Assembly (NCBI RefSeq): GCF_000746205.1
Contig: NZ_JQKV01000006.1
Coordinates: 62,001 to 126,000, forward strand
DNA: 64,000 nucleotides
Reading direction: 5' to 3'
Origin: Halorubrum sp. BV1
Lineage (GTDB): Archaea > Halobacteriota > Halobacteria > Halobacteriales > Haloferacaceae
Shown here: positions 26,747-35,723 of the stretch, piece by piece
How the letters are laid out: each line of letters begins with the position of its first letter
Numbering within the stretch: position 1 is the stretch's first letter
Notes under the pieces: model-generated
The model's database searches: none
The model's input: the letters and a program-made list of their open reading frames with translations, nothing else
What the model was told of the DNA's origin: nothing
Made by a program: the position numbers and the translations under genes

Positions 26747-28351
26747 TTACTCCGCCTGTCGCTCGTCCGCACCGTCCAGCGTGATCTCGGTGATCTCCAC
26801 GATCCGGTCGTCGTCGAGCAGCTCCTCGATCGCGGCGTCCGGCACGTCCTGGTCGAGGTTGTAGACGGTGAGCGCCTCGCCGCCCTGCGTCTCGCGGGCG
26901 TTGAACATCCCGGCGATGTTGACGTCGTGGTCGCCGAGGACGGTACCGATGAAGCCGATGACACCGGGCTCGTCCGTGTTGCGTGCGACGAGCATGTTGC
27001 CGTACGGGACCGCGTCGACACGGAAGCCGTCGATCCGGACGATGCGGGCGTCCTCGCCGGCGAAAAGCGTCCCTTCGACGGAGATCTGGTCGTCGCCGTT
27101 GTTGACGGTGACCCGGACCAGACTCTGGAAATCCTCCGTCTGACGGGTCTTCGACTCGGTCACCTCGATGCCGCGCTCCTCGGCGAGCCGCGGCGCGTTG
27201 ACCGCGTTGACCTGCCACTCCAGCGGCTCGAAGACGCCCTTGAGCGCCGACGCCGTGACGAGGTCGACGTCCTCGGCGGCGATGTCCCCCTCGTAGGTCG
27301 CCTCGACCTCGGTGATGCGCCCGTCGAGCAGCTGTGCGGCGACCTTGCCCGCGGTCTCCGCCACGTCGAGATACGGCTCGATCCGCGGGAAGGCGGTCTC
27401 GTCGACCGAAGGCGCGTTGAGCGCGGTCAAGACGGGCTCGTCGGCGAACGCCGAGAGAACGGCCTCGGCGGTGTCGACGGCGACGTTCTCCTGGGCGGCC
27501 TCGGTCGAGGCTCCGAGGTGCGGGGTGACGACGACCTCTTCGACGTCGAGAAGCGGCGAGTCGGTCGGGAGCGGCTCCTCGGCGAAGGAGTCGAGCGCGG
27601 CACCCGCGAGCACGCCGTCGTCGACTGCCTCGGCCAGCGCGTCTTCGTCGACGATGCCGCCGCGCGCGCAGTTGATCAGGTAGCCGCCCTCCAGCTGGGC
27701 CAGCTCGTCCTCGCCGATCATCCCCTCGGTCTCGGGTAAAAGCGGCGTGTGGATCGTCGCGAAGTCGCCCGCCGCGAGCGCGTCGTGGAGGTCGTCTGCC
27801 AGCTCCGCCCCCAGACGGTCCGCGCGCTCCTCGGAGATGTACGGGTCGTAGACGACGAGATCCATGCCGAGCGAGTCGAGCCGCTTTGCGACCTCCTGCC
27901 CGACGCGGCCGAGCCCGACGATGGTGAGCGTCTTGTTGTTCACCTCGGTGCCGAGGAACTCGCCTTTCGCCCACTCGCCGCCGACGAGGCGGCTGTGGGC
28001 CTGCGGGATGGAACGCGCAACGGCGAACGTCATCGCGACGGTGTGTTCGGCGGCGGCCCGGACGTTTCCGTCCGGCGCGTTGGCGACGATGACACCGTGG
28101 TCGGTCGCAGCCTCGATGTCGATGTTGTCGACCCCGATCCCGGCGCGGCCGACGATGACGAGGTCCTCTGCGGCCTCGAAGACGGCCTCGTTCACGTCGG
28201 TGCCGGAGCGCACGATGAGCGCGTTGGCGTCGCTGACGGCCGCCAAGAGCGCGTCGCCTTCGGCTTCGTAGTCCGTTTCGACTTCGTGGCCGGCGTCTCG
28301 GAGTCGGTCCAACCCCGCGTCCGCGATGGGGTCGGTCACGAGTACCTTCAT
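26747..28351 (-). CDS. serA: D-3-phosphoglycerate dehydrogenase
   Basis: A 534-residue enzyme of the long SerA type that starts serine biosynthesis by oxidising 3-phosphoglycerate. The NAD site is GLGRVGQEVAKRL; the catalytic Arg, Glu and His lie in NCARGGIVDE, the FAEEPLP region and TPHLGAST. It has the intervening (ASB) domain and a C-terminal ACT domain ending about residue 525, which in the family senses serine. The ATG at 28351 precedes the conserved MKVLVTDP; an upstream in-frame codon would add four residues. SerB is about 21 kb away, so the pathway is not clustered. Confidence 0.95.
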   Translation of the reverse strand: MKVLVTDPIADAGLDRLRDAGHEVETDYEAEGDALLAAVSDANALIVRSGTDVNEAVFEAAEDLVIVGRAGIGVDNIDIEAATDHGVIVANAPDGNVRAAAEHTVAMTFAVARSIPQAHSRLVGGEWAKGEFLGTEVNNKTLTIVGLGRVGQEVAKRLDSLGMDLVVYDPYISEERADRLGAELADDLHDALAAGDFATIHTPLLPETEGMIGEDELAQLEGGYLINCARGGIVDEDALAEAVDDGVLAGAALDSFAEEPLPTDSPLLDVEEVVVTPHLGASTEAAQENVAVDTAEAVLSAFADEPVLTALNAPSVDETAFPRIEPYLDVAETAGKVAAQLLDGRITEVEATYEGDIAAEDVDLVTASALKGVFEPLEWQVNAVNAPRLAEERGIEVTESKTRQTEDFQSLVRVTVNNGDDQISVEGTLFAGEDARIVRIDGFRVDAVPYGNMLVARNTDEPGVIGFIGTVLGDHDVNIAGMFNARETQGGEALTVYNLDQDVPDAAIEELLDDDRIVEITEITLDGADERQAE

Positions 28352-28610
28352 ACGCGTGTCCACCGGCGGCGCGAGGTTAACCCTTTCCGAATCGCGCCGT
28401 TTTGCCGCCTAGATGATCCGCTATCGTGCATACCGAACCCCAACGTTTCCCGTGGAAAGTGCCCGTTCGTGGGTATCCATCGGAACGCGACTGGCCGCGC
28501 GGTCGCGGCTCGGCGACCGCGGACTCGCGCCACGTCGGCGGGCGAACGCGGATCCGCCCGGTGCTCGCGTCGCTCCGGCGGCTCGTTTCGAGGCGTGTGG
28601 CGGCACTACC

Positions 28611-28618
28611 TTTTATAT
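28611..28618 (+). promoter_or_regulatory. TATA box of the CNNM/CorC-type gene
   Basis: TTTTATAT ends 18 bp before the ATG at 28637, consistent with a leaderless transcript. The 285-bp gap between serA and this gene holds no other coding signal. Confidence 0.6.
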
Positions 28619-28636
28619 CGGGACACACATCCCGGT

Positions 28637-29923
28637 ATGGACCTCACCATCGCCTTCGCGGGCGTCGCCGCCATCGTCGCGCTGACGGGCATAAGCGCCT
28701 TCTTTTCCAGTTCCGAGCTCGCCGTCTTCTCCGTGGCGAGCCACCGCGTCGACTCGCTCGTCGCGGCGGGCGTTCCGGGGGCGGGGTCGCTCGCCGCGCT
28801 GCGCGAGGACTCACACCGCTTCCTCGTCACCGCCCTCGTGAGCAACAACATCGCCAACATCGCGGCCGCGTCGGTCGCGACCGCGGTGTTCGTCCGGTTC
28901 GGGTTCTCCGCCGGTACCGCAGCGACCGGGTCGACCGCGGTCACCTCCGTGTTCGTCATCGTGTTCGGCGAGATCGCGCCGAAGTCGTACGCGGTCGCAC
29001 ACGCGGAGCGACACGCCCTCCGCGTCTCGCGGCCCGTCCTCGCGATCCAGCGCGCCCTCCGTCCGGTGTTGTTCCTGTTCGAGGCGCTTTCCGGCGTCGT
29101 CAACCGGTTCACCGGCGGAGAGTCGGCGATCGAGTCGTACCTCACCCGCGAGGAGATCGCGACGCTCGTGCTGTCCGGCGAGGCGGCGGGCGCGCTCGAC
29201 GCCGACGAGAGCGCGATGATCCGCGGCGTCCTCGACTTGGAGTCGACCCGCGTCGCGTCGGTGATGGTCCCGCGCACGAACATGGTCTCGCTTCCGGACA
29301 CCGCAGCTCCGGCGGACGTGCTCTCGACGGCCGCACGCGAGGGCGTCACTCGCCTGCCGATCTACGGGGAGAACCGCGACGACGTGGTCGGCGTCGTCGA
29401 CGTGCGCGACGCGATCCGCGCGACCGAGACGGGCGACGACCTGGCGAGCGCCCTGCGCGAGGCGACGTTCGTTCCGGAGACCCAACCGCTCGACGAGTTG
29501 TTCGAGCGGATGCGAAGCGAGGGGTTCCGTCTCGCCGTCGTCGTCGACGAGTTCGGCGCGGTCGTCGGCCTCGTCACGCTCGAAGACGTGGTCGAGGAGG
29601 TGGTCGGCGAGCTCGTCGGCCGGTGGGAACACGACCACGTCGACGTGGTCGCACCGGACACGGCCGTGGTCCGCGGCTGGACGACCGTGGCACACCTCAA
29701 CGAGACGCTCGGGCTCTCGCTGCCGAGCGAGGGCGTCGAGACGGTCGCCGGGCTGATCACCCAGCGGCTCGGCCGCGTCCCGGCCGAGGGCGACCGTGTC
29801 GAGATCGGCGGTTCCGCGCTCGTCGTCACCGGCGCGACCGCGACGCGGGTCACCCGCGTCCGCGTCGAACACGCGGGCGCTCTCGGGGGCGACGGGGACG
29901 CCGACGAGGCGGGGGACGCGTAG
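28637..29923 (+). CDS. CNNM/CorC-HlyC family membrane protein with CBS pair
   Basis: A 428-residue protein of the hemolysin-related family. Residues 1-180 form the DUF21/CNNM transmembrane domain with about four helices and the characteristic FSSSELA and NNIANIAAAS segments and FGEIAPKSYA; a CBS-domain pair follows (about 200-320: SVMVPRTNM, GVTRLPIYGEN, GVVDVRDAI, LAVVVDEFG with VTLEDVVEEVVGE); the last 85 residues form a CorC/HlyC FAD-like domain. Members act in Mg2+ or Na+ homeostasis. The open frame upstream of the ATG at 28637 is antisense to serA. Confidence 0.9.
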   Translation: MDLTIAFAGVAAIVALTGISAFFSSSELAVFSVASHRVDSLVAAGVPGAGSLAALREDSHRFLVTALVSNNIANIAAASVATAVFVRFGFSAGTAATGSTAVTSVFVIVFGEIAPKSYAVAHAERHALRVSRPVLAIQRALRPVLFLFEALSGVVNRFTGGESAIESYLTREEIATLVLSGEAAGALDADESAMIRGVLDLESTRVASVMVPRTNMVSLPDTAAPADVLSTAAREGVTRLPIYGENRDDVVGVVDVRDAIRATETGDDLASALREATFVPETQPLDELFERMRSEGFRLAVVVDEFGAVVGLVTLEDVVEEVVGELVGRWEHDHVDVVAPDTAVVRGWTTVAHLNETLGLSLPSEGVETVAGLITQRLGRVPAEGDRVEIGGSALVVTGATATRVTRVRVEHAGALGGDGDADEAGDA

Positions 29924-30027
29924 ACCGACGACCGTCGGTTTCCCGTAACACAACATACATATCCGTCGGTCCGGTTCTTTCAGTATACGCGTTCTCTCAT
30001 GAAGGCTCGATGGGTCGGTGGTCGCCG

Positions 30028-30858
30028 ATGATGGCTCGCTGGGAGTGCGGCCACTGCGGGTTCCTCGCGTGGGCCGACGACCGCGACGCGATGCGCGAGG
30101 TCACCGGTTCGCACCTGCTGGCGCACGCGCCCGAGGCGGTGACGCGCTCCGACTTCCGGACGAACTGGGACTGCCCGTACTGCGCCACTGCGAAGACGGC
30201 CTACGACGCCGACGGCGCGGTCGACGAGTTCAAAACGCACCTCCACGAGCACGTGGCCGACCGGATCGTCGACGACGCGCACGTCGCCGATCGTTTCGAC
30301 TGGAACGGGACCGTCCGGATCGACGCGCCCGTCGACAGCGACGGCGCAGACGACCTCCGCGCCCACTTCCACGGCCACGCCGACCTGGTGATCGCGGTCA
30401 CTCTCGACCCAGAACGGTTCGTCCGGCTCCTCGACGACCGGCTCGACGCGTGGCCGCGGCGAACCGTCGTCGTCAGCACCGAGGAGTATCCGTTCGACGA
30501 CGAGGCCGATATCGGCGTCGACGACGGCGCGATCGAAATGGTCGAGATCGATCCCCGACTCGGCCCGGACGAGCTGGGTGAGACAGTCTCGCGGATCATC
30601 GACGTGAACCACGCCGCGGGCGACGTGCTCTCGCTCGAAGTCAGCGTGTTCCACGAGATCGTGTCGTCGTTCGACGTCCAGACCGCCTGCGCGTTCGTCC
30701 GGATGCTCTCGGCGCGGATCGACGACGCGGGCGGCGCGCTCCAACTGTACGTCGACGGCGACGCCGACCCGAACGTCTCGACGGTGATGAACTTCCTCGA
30801 CGACGAGGTCGAACTGGCTATCACGCCCGCCGACGGCCGGTTTATTCGCCGCTCGTGA
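30028..30858 (+). CDS. Zinc-finger protein with a RecA/KaiC-like remnant domain
   Basis: A 276-residue protein. The N-terminal 75 residues contain two zinc-binding motifs: CGHCGFLAW with distal HLLAH, and CPYC with HLHEH about 30 residues later. The rest (about 100-270) has alternating beta strands and helices (ADLVIAVTLDPERF, RRTVVVSTEEYPF, VLSLEVSVFHEIV, LQLYVDGDADP) resembling degenerate haloarchaeal RecA/KaiC-like domains of the DUF7504 kind, without a Walker A loop. That assignment is inference. ATG 30028 is used; an in-frame ATG at 30010 is possible. Its last 17 bases overlap the end of the convergent HEAT gene. Confidence 0.65.
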   Translation: MMARWECGHCGFLAWADDRDAMREVTGSHLLAHAPEAVTRSDFRTNWDCPYCATAKTAYDADGAVDEFKTHLHEHVADRIVDDAHVADRFDWNGTVRIDAPVDSDGADDLRAHFHGHADLVIAVTLDPERFVRLLDDRLDAWPRRTVVVSTEEYPFDDEADIGVDDGAIEMVEIDPRLGPDELGETVSRIIDVNHAAGDVLSLEVSVFHEIVSSFDVQTACAFVRMLSARIDDAGGALQLYVDGDADPNVSTVMNFLDDEVELAITPADGRFIRRS

Positions 30859-32371
30859 GTCCGGTCGCGTCGCGCTCGTCCGCGCTTCCGGACACGTCCC
30901 GTTTCTGTTCGTCAGCCTCGGACCCCGAGCCCCTCTCGCCCGTCCGGTCCGCGTGCTGTTCGGTGTAGTCCGCCGGCCACCGCACGTAGACGTACTCGAT
31001 CGCCCGGTCGACCGCAGACGCGGCCGTCTGCCGCTTGATCCGCCGCAGAACGCGACGCGCGCGCCGCTTCGTGTCCGGCCGCGTCGCCGCGTCTTCCGAT
31101 AGCTCTCGCAGCGCGCGCTCGGCGCTCGACGTCGCGACCAACGGCAGGTACGCGGCCGCGATGTCCGCCGTCTGTTCGTCGGGGTGGTCGAGTGCGTCGA
31201 GGAGCCACGAGACCGCACGGGCCGGACCGGAACCTGTCCCGTCTCCATCCGCCTCCTCGCGGTCGCCGGTTCCGTCGTCCCCGTCCGCCTCCTCTCGGCC
31301 GCCGGTTCTGTCGTCCCCGTCCGCCTCCCCGTCCGATCCGCTCTCGTCGCCGGTTCGTGTGGCCACGGCGAGTTCGCCGAGGAGCCACGCGGCGCACCGC
31401 TCCGTCTTCGCCGTGGCGCGATCCGGCCGCTCGCCCGTCACGATCCCCGCGAGGAGCCGCTGGACATCGGTATCGTCGCCGTCGGGCGCTCTCGACGCGG
31501 CTCCCGTCCCCTCGTCTCCGGTCGGAACGAGCCGCTCGCGGGCGTCCCGCCCGCGGATAGCCTCCCCCTCGGCGACGAGCCGAACGACCGACACCGCCGC
31601 GGCGTGCCGCACCGACGGGGAGGGGTCGTCGAGCGCGTCGAAGAGCACCGCTGCGGCGTCGCGCCGGTCGACGTCGTGGAGTCGTTCGACGGCGAGCCGC
31701 CGCAGTCGCTCGTCGCCGACGTCGACGGCCGTCGCGAGGAGATCGACGGCGTCGCCGGTGCCGATCGCGACCAGCGCGTCGACCGCGGCGCGCCGAACGA
31801 GCGTGTTCGCCGTCCCCAACAGCCCTCTGATCGGCTCGACGGCCTCGCCGCCGAGGTCGGCGTAGGCGCGAACCGACCGGGCTCGGACCCGCGGATCGCC
31901 GTCGTCGAACGCGTCGCGGACGACCGCGACCGACCGGTCCGTCCCGTACGACGCGAGTCCGGTCGCACCGACCATTCGGTACTCGCCGAACTCGCTCGTG
32001 AGCCACCGCGCGAACAGCTCTTCTGGTCCGCGCTCGTCCGCACTCTCCCGCTTTTCGATCTGGGTTGCGACCCGCCGCACCAACTCGTCGAGGTAGCGAT
32101 CCCCGTGAAAGTACAGCGAGTCGATGGCGGCCGCGCGCACCGCCGCGTCGTCGTCGGTGAGGGCCACGCGGAGCAGCCGGTCGGCGATCGCTCGCTCGCT
32201 CGCCGTCATCGAACTCGACGGGTTACCGAGCGCCGCGGCGGCCTCCTTCCGCGTCGCCGCGTCGTTGCGCCCGTCGAGCAGCGCGAACGCCTCCGGTCGC
32301 GAGTCCGCTCCGCTCCGATCGCGCCGTCCGTCTCGCCCGACCTCACCGTCGCGGTCGTCAGACCCGCTCAT
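30842..32371 (-). CDS. HEAT-repeat protein
   Basis: A 509-residue, strongly acidic protein. From about residue 30 to 260 it is a chain of helical repeats with the HEAT/PBS-lyase pattern (DDDAAVRAAAIDSL, DGDPRVRARSVRAYADLG, DPSPSVRHAAAVSVVRLV), followed by an Asp/Gly/Glu low-complexity stretch made by 36-bp tandem duplications, a second helical block and a charged tail. HEAT repeats form scaffolds for protein partners. The ATG at 32371 is chosen because the 25 upstream in-frame residues are Arg-rich. No transmembrane segment or enzyme motif. Its 3' end overlaps the zinc-finger/RecA-like gene. Confidence 0.8.
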   Translation of the reverse strand: MSGSDDRDGEVGRDGRRDRSGADSRPEAFALLDGRNDAATRKEAAAALGNPSSSMTASERAIADRLLRVALTDDDAAVRAAAIDSLYFHGDRYLDELVRRVATQIEKRESADERGPEELFARWLTSEFGEYRMVGATGLASYGTDRSVAVVRDAFDDGDPRVRARSVRAYADLGGEAVEPIRGLLGTANTLVRRAAVDALVAIGTGDAVDLLATAVDVGDERLRRLAVERLHDVDRRDAAAVLFDALDDPSPSVRHAAAVSVVRLVAEGEAIRGRDARERLVPTGDEGTGAASRAPDGDDTDVQRLLAGIVTGERPDRATAKTERCAAWLLGELAVATRTGDESGSDGEADGDDRTGGREEADGDDGTGDREEADGDGTGSGPARAVSWLLDALDHPDEQTADIAAAYLPLVATSSAERALRELSEDAATRPDTKRRARRVLRRIKRQTAASAVDRAIEYVYVRWPADYTEQHADRTGERGSGSEADEQKRDVSGSADERDATGLTSGE

Positions 32372-32525
32372 CTCACGGCCCCTGTATCGCGCCGTCGGCC
32401 GTGGCTCGTCGCTCCACTCGCAGCGGGACCCTCCCAACCGCCGCACGATACATCGTCCATCTGTCAGGCACTCTCCGTGCGCCCGGATTAAACATACCCC
32501 CGCGAGTATCAGCGGCGAGAACCGG

Positions 32526-33122
32526 TCACCCGAGCGCGAACGTCGCCACCGTCTCGTACTCGGGTCCGTCGGGCGTCAACGTCGATTCCATCAGGCGGAC
32601 CTCGTCGACGTCGAACCGGCCGAACTCGGGGTCTCGCTCGCGGACGGCACGCTGAACCAGCGCCTTTCCGCGGGCGTCGCTCATCCGGGCGAGGGTGACG
32701 TGCGGGGTGAACGCGTGGGACGCGGGGTCGACGCCGAGCGCGGTGGTCTCCGCTTCGAGCGACTCGTGTAGGGCGGTCAACTCTCGGGCTCCATCGTCGA
32801 CTCCCGCCCACACGACGGAGATGTAGTCCATCTCGGGGAAGACTCCCAGTCCCGTGAGCTCACACTCGAAGGAATCGACCGGTCCGCCGTCGGTTTCGGC
32901 GGTTTCGACCGCGCGCTCGCCGGCCGCGATCACGTCGTCGACGGTGGGGCGGTCGCCGTCGGACTCGGACTCGGCGTCGACCTCGCCGAGGAACTTCACC
33001 GTCACGTGCGCCTGCATCGGATCGGTGACAGTCAGTCCCTCGGCGTCGCCGAGGTCGGCCTGTATCTCCGCGATCGGATCGGCGAGGGCGTCGGGGAGGT
33101 CGACGGCGAAGAACGCGCGCAT
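32526..33122 (-). CDS. thpR: RNA 2',3'-cyclic phosphodiesterase
   Basis: A 198-residue 2H-phosphoesterase of the ThpR/LigT type, which opens 2',3'-cyclic phosphates and acts in tRNA half or splicing-related RNA ends. The two catalytic HxTx motifs are HVTV (His39) and HVTL (about His131). The N-terminus MRAFFAVDLP is the family start, so ATG 33122 is chosen over an upstream in-frame extension. A short Asp/Glu insertion follows the first motif. A second 2H protein occurs at 48768-49316. Confidence 0.9.
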   Translation of the reverse strand: MRAFFAVDLPDALADPIAEIQADLGDAEGLTVTDPMQAHVTVKFLGEVDAESESDGDRPTVDDVIAAGERAVETAETDGGPVDSFECELTGLGVFPEMDYISVVWAGVDDGARELTALHESLEAETTALGVDPASHAFTPHVTLARMSDARGKALVQRAVRERDPEFGRFDVDEVRLMESTLTPDGPEYETVATFALG

Positions 33123-33236
33123 GGCGGCCGGCGGTTGGGTTCGCGATCGGAAGACGCCGTCGGCGGCGTCTACCCCCCGGCGCGGTCGGCACGAGCCGAC
33201 TGGGGGCGGAGACGCGCGAGCGGTTCCCACGGTCCG

Positions 33237-33440
33237 TCAGCGGTCGTGCGGCGGATGTACGAAGAGCCCGTCTACGACCGGGAGGCTCGCGGCGAGGGCC
33301 GCGGTGGCGACGGCGGCGGTCCACCCGTCGAACGCCAGCGCGGCCAGGGCGTAGCCGGCGGCGAAAAGCAGGGGAACGAGCGCGAGCTGGACGTCCGCTC
33401 GCCCGGCGGCGTCCGGTGCGTCGAGTACGGTCGACAACAT
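33237..33440 (-). CDS. Small membrane protein
   Basis: A 67-residue protein with two hydrophobic segments (about residues 18-37 and 40-59) and a His/Pro C-terminal tail. Its ATG overlaps by one base the stop codon of the upstream ribbon-helix-helix gene (TAATG), so the two are a coupled pair. Function unknown. Confidence 0.65.
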   Translation of the reverse strand: MLSTVLDAPDAAGRADVQLALVPLLFAAGYALAALAFDGWTAAVATAALAASLPVVDGLFVHPPHDR

Positions 33441-33640
33441 TAGTCCATATACCCCAGATCGCGGAGCTTCTGTGCGATCTGACGCGCCTCCGTCTCGGAG
33501 ATCGCCTCGTCCGCCTCCATCTCGCGAACGACAACGTGTTTCATGAACTCCTTGACGGAGCCGAACGGCTCGTCTTCGATGTACGCCTCGACGTCCGCGA
33601 CGAACTCCTTGCGCAGCGAGATGGTGGTGTAGTCGCTCAT
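33440..33640 (-). CDS. Ribbon-helix-helix (CopG-like) protein
   Basis: A 66-residue protein whose first 45 residues match a ribbon-helix-helix fold: beta strand DYTTISLRKEFVADVEAY, a turn and a helix SVKEFMKHVVVREME. A C-terminal helical extension (SETEARQIAQKLRDLGYMD) is unlike antitoxin tails. No toxin-like gene is adjacent; the neighbour is a small membrane protein. Likely a DNA-binding regulator or structural protein. The upstream AT-rich run (TAATTATATC on the plus strand, about 33670-33690) may be its promoter. Confidence 0.75.
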   Translation of the reverse strand: MSDYTTISLRKEFVADVEAYIEDEPFGSVKEFMKHVVVREMEADEAISETEARQIAQKLRDLGYMD

Positions 33641-33686
33641 TGCCGAGGCGATGACACGCCGCCGTAAAAAGTCTAATTATATCTAA

Positions 33687-35507
33687 TTACAGCTTCGTCC
33701 GGAGCGTCTCCGCGGTCGCGTCGCCGACGCCGTCGACGTCGGTGAGGTCCTCGCGGGAAGCCTCGCGGACGCTCTCGACGGAGCCGAAGCGGCGGAGCAG
33801 TCGTCTCCGTGTCTGTGGACCGACGCCGGGCACGTCGTCGAGCACCGTCTTCACCTCGTCGCGGACGGTCTGGTGGTACTGGACGGCGAAGCGGTGCGCC
33901 TCGTCGCGCACGCGCTGGAGGAGGTGGAGTTCGGGCGCGTCTTCTGGCCATCGCTCGGTTCCCGTCGGCGTCACGACCAGCTCCTCGGACTTCGCCAAGG
34001 CGACGACCGGCACGTCCCAGCCCGTCTCCGCGAGGGCGTCGCGGGCGGCCCCGAGCTGTCCCTCGCCGCCGTCGATCAGGAGGCAGTCGGGGTCGGGCCG
34101 GTCGTCTGCGCCGTCGATCGCGCGCTCGGCGCGCCAGCGGACCAGCTCGCGCATGTTGGCGTAGTCGTCGTTGCGCTCGGTGAGCTTCTTGCGCCGGTAG
34201 TCGGCCGTCTCGGCGCTCCCGTCGACGAAGCAGACGTCGGAGCCGACCACGGCAGTCCCCTGCGCGTGGCTCACGTCGAACCCCTCGATCCGAGTCGGTC
34301 GGTCGACGCCGAGCCGGTCGCCGAGCGCCCCGACGGGGTCGTCGCGGCCGCCGCGCTTCCGGGCGTTCTTGAGCGCGAGTTCGACGAGCTTCGCCTCCCG
34401 GCCCGCGCCCGGAACCCGCACCGAGACGCCCTCCGCCTCCAGCCACTCGACCACGTCGGGGTCCGACGGACGCTCCGCCAAGTAGATCGCGTCCGGGAAT
34501 TTTCGCTCGGCGTAGTACTGTGTCAGAAATGCCGACAGCACCGTCGCGGGGGTGTTGGCGTCGTCGTCGATCTGCGTCTCGTCGTCGATCTGCGTCTCGT
34601 CGTCGGTCCCTCCATCGCCGTCGTCGGCTCTCTCGCCGCCGTCGCCGCCGACCGCCGCGTCGAGTCGGTGTCGGCTCCGGTCGACGAGCTGTCCTCGCTC
34701 GCTGTGGAGTCGCGCCACGCGGGCCGTATCGCCCTCGACGGCGGCCGCGAGCACGTCGACGGTCCGGTCGTCCCCCCGGTCGCTCACGGCCTCGCCTCCC
34801 TCGCCGTGGAACGCTTCGACGGCTTCCAAGCGGTCGCGGAGGTTCGCGGCGCGCTCGAACTCGGCGTCCTCCGCGGCCGCCTCCATCCGCCGCCGCAGGG
34901 GGTCAGCGAGCGCGCCGGTCTCGCCCTCGAAGAAGCGATTTGCGGCGGCGACGTCCTCAGCGTAGCTCTCGCGGTCGATCTCGCCGGTACAGGGGGCAGA
35001 ACAGATCCCCATCTCGTAGTCGAGACAGGGGCGGTCGCGGTTCGCGTACTTGTGGTCCGAACAGCCGCGGAGCCCGTACACGTCCCGAACCGCCTTCACG
35101 ACCGTTTCGACGCGTCCCTTGTCGGTGAACGGCCCGTACGCGACCGCGCCCTCCTCCGGGTCCCGGGTCACCTCGATCCGCGGGACGCGGTGCTCGGAGA
35201 AGGCGACGAGCGGGTACGACTTGTCGTCTTTCAGCCGGACGTTGTACCGCGGGCTGAGGCGCTTGATGAGGTTCGCCTCCAAGAGCAGCGCCTGCGTCTC
35301 CGTGTCCGTGACGGCGAACTCGATCTCGTCCGCCCGCTCTACCATCCCGCGGATCCGCCCCGAGCGCGGGTCGGTGTACGACCGGACCCGGTCCCGGAGG
35401 TCGACGGCCTTCCCGACGTACAGGGTGGCGTCGCCGCGCCGGAACTGATACACCCCGGGTTCTGTCGGAAGCGCCCCGGCCCGTTCGCGGACGGCGTCGG
35501 CGTCCAT
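33687..35507 (-). CDS. uvrC: Excinuclease ABC subunit C
   Basis: The incision subunit of nucleotide-excision repair, 606 residues. The GIY-YIG domain starts at PGVYQFRRGDATLYVGKA, followed by a Cys-containing region (DRPCLDYEMGICSAPC), a UVR motif, the RNase H-like 5' incision domain (GFDVSHAQGTAVVGSDVCF) and a tandem helix-hairpin-helix tail. Between residues about 270-315 there is an acidic low-complexity stretch encoded by an 18-bp tandem repeat that gives DDETQI units. UvrA and UvrB are not in this window. Codon use is like that of its neighbours. Confidence 0.95.
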   Translation of the reverse strand: MDADAVRERAGALPTEPGVYQFRRGDATLYVGKAVDLRDRVRSYTDPRSGRIRGMVERADEIEFAVTDTETQALLLEANLIKRLSPRYNVRLKDDKSYPLVAFSEHRVPRIEVTRDPEEGAVAYGPFTDKGRVETVVKAVRDVYGLRGCSDHKYANRDRPCLDYEMGICSAPCTGEIDRESYAEDVAAANRFFEGETGALADPLRRRMEAAAEDAEFERAANLRDRLEAVEAFHGEGGEAVSDRGDDRTVDVLAAAVEGDTARVARLHSERGQLVDRSRHRLDAAVGGDGGERADDGDGGTDDETQIDDETQIDDDANTPATVLSAFLTQYYAERKFPDAIYLAERPSDPDVVEWLEAEGVSVRVPGAGREAKLVELALKNARKRGGRDDPVGALGDRLGVDRPTRIEGFDVSHAQGTAVVGSDVCFVDGSAETADYRRKKLTERNDDYANMRELVRWRAERAIDGADDRPDPDCLLIDGGEGQLGAARDALAETGWDVPVVALAKSEELVVTPTGTERWPEDAPELHLLQRVRDEAHRFAVQYHQTVRDEVKTVLDDVPGVGPQTRRRLLRRFGSVESVREASREDLTDVDGVGDATAETLRTKL

Positions 35508-35585
35508 CTCTCGCCCGCGGGTAGTCGTCGAACGCGCTTGAACGCTGCGGGGCCGCGGCGCGTGTCGATCCCGATCGCTCTCACG

Positions 35586-35645
35586 TCTCCCTTGAATTGA
35601 CCTCTCTCGCGTCGATCTCCCTTGTATCGACCTCTCTCGCGTCGC
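35586..35645. repeat. 30-bp tandem duplication upstream of the transducer gene
   Basis: Two near-identical 30-bp copies (35586-35615 and 35616-35645) built on TCTCCCTTG and CCTCTCTCGCGTCG differ at three positions. They lie between uvrC and the transducer TATA box and are not coding. Confidence 0.8.
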
Positions 35646-35690
35646 ACCCGCGGGCTCCGGTTATCAGTCGTGAATCTCGGGGACGACCGT

Positions 35691-35698
35691 TTATATAG
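35691..35698 (+). promoter_or_regulatory. TATA box of the transducer gene
   Basis: TTATATAG, 26-33 bp upstream of the ATG at 35724, is a clear haloarchaeal TATA element. Confidence 0.6.
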
Positions 35699-35723
35699 GT
35701 CGTCTGGCGACCCCCACACAGAA

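Noticed and set aside
33237..33640. Toxin-antitoxin pair
   Set aside because: The ribbon-helix-helix protein is antitoxin-like, but its partner is a two-helix membrane protein without toxin features and the C-terminal tail is not antitoxin-like.
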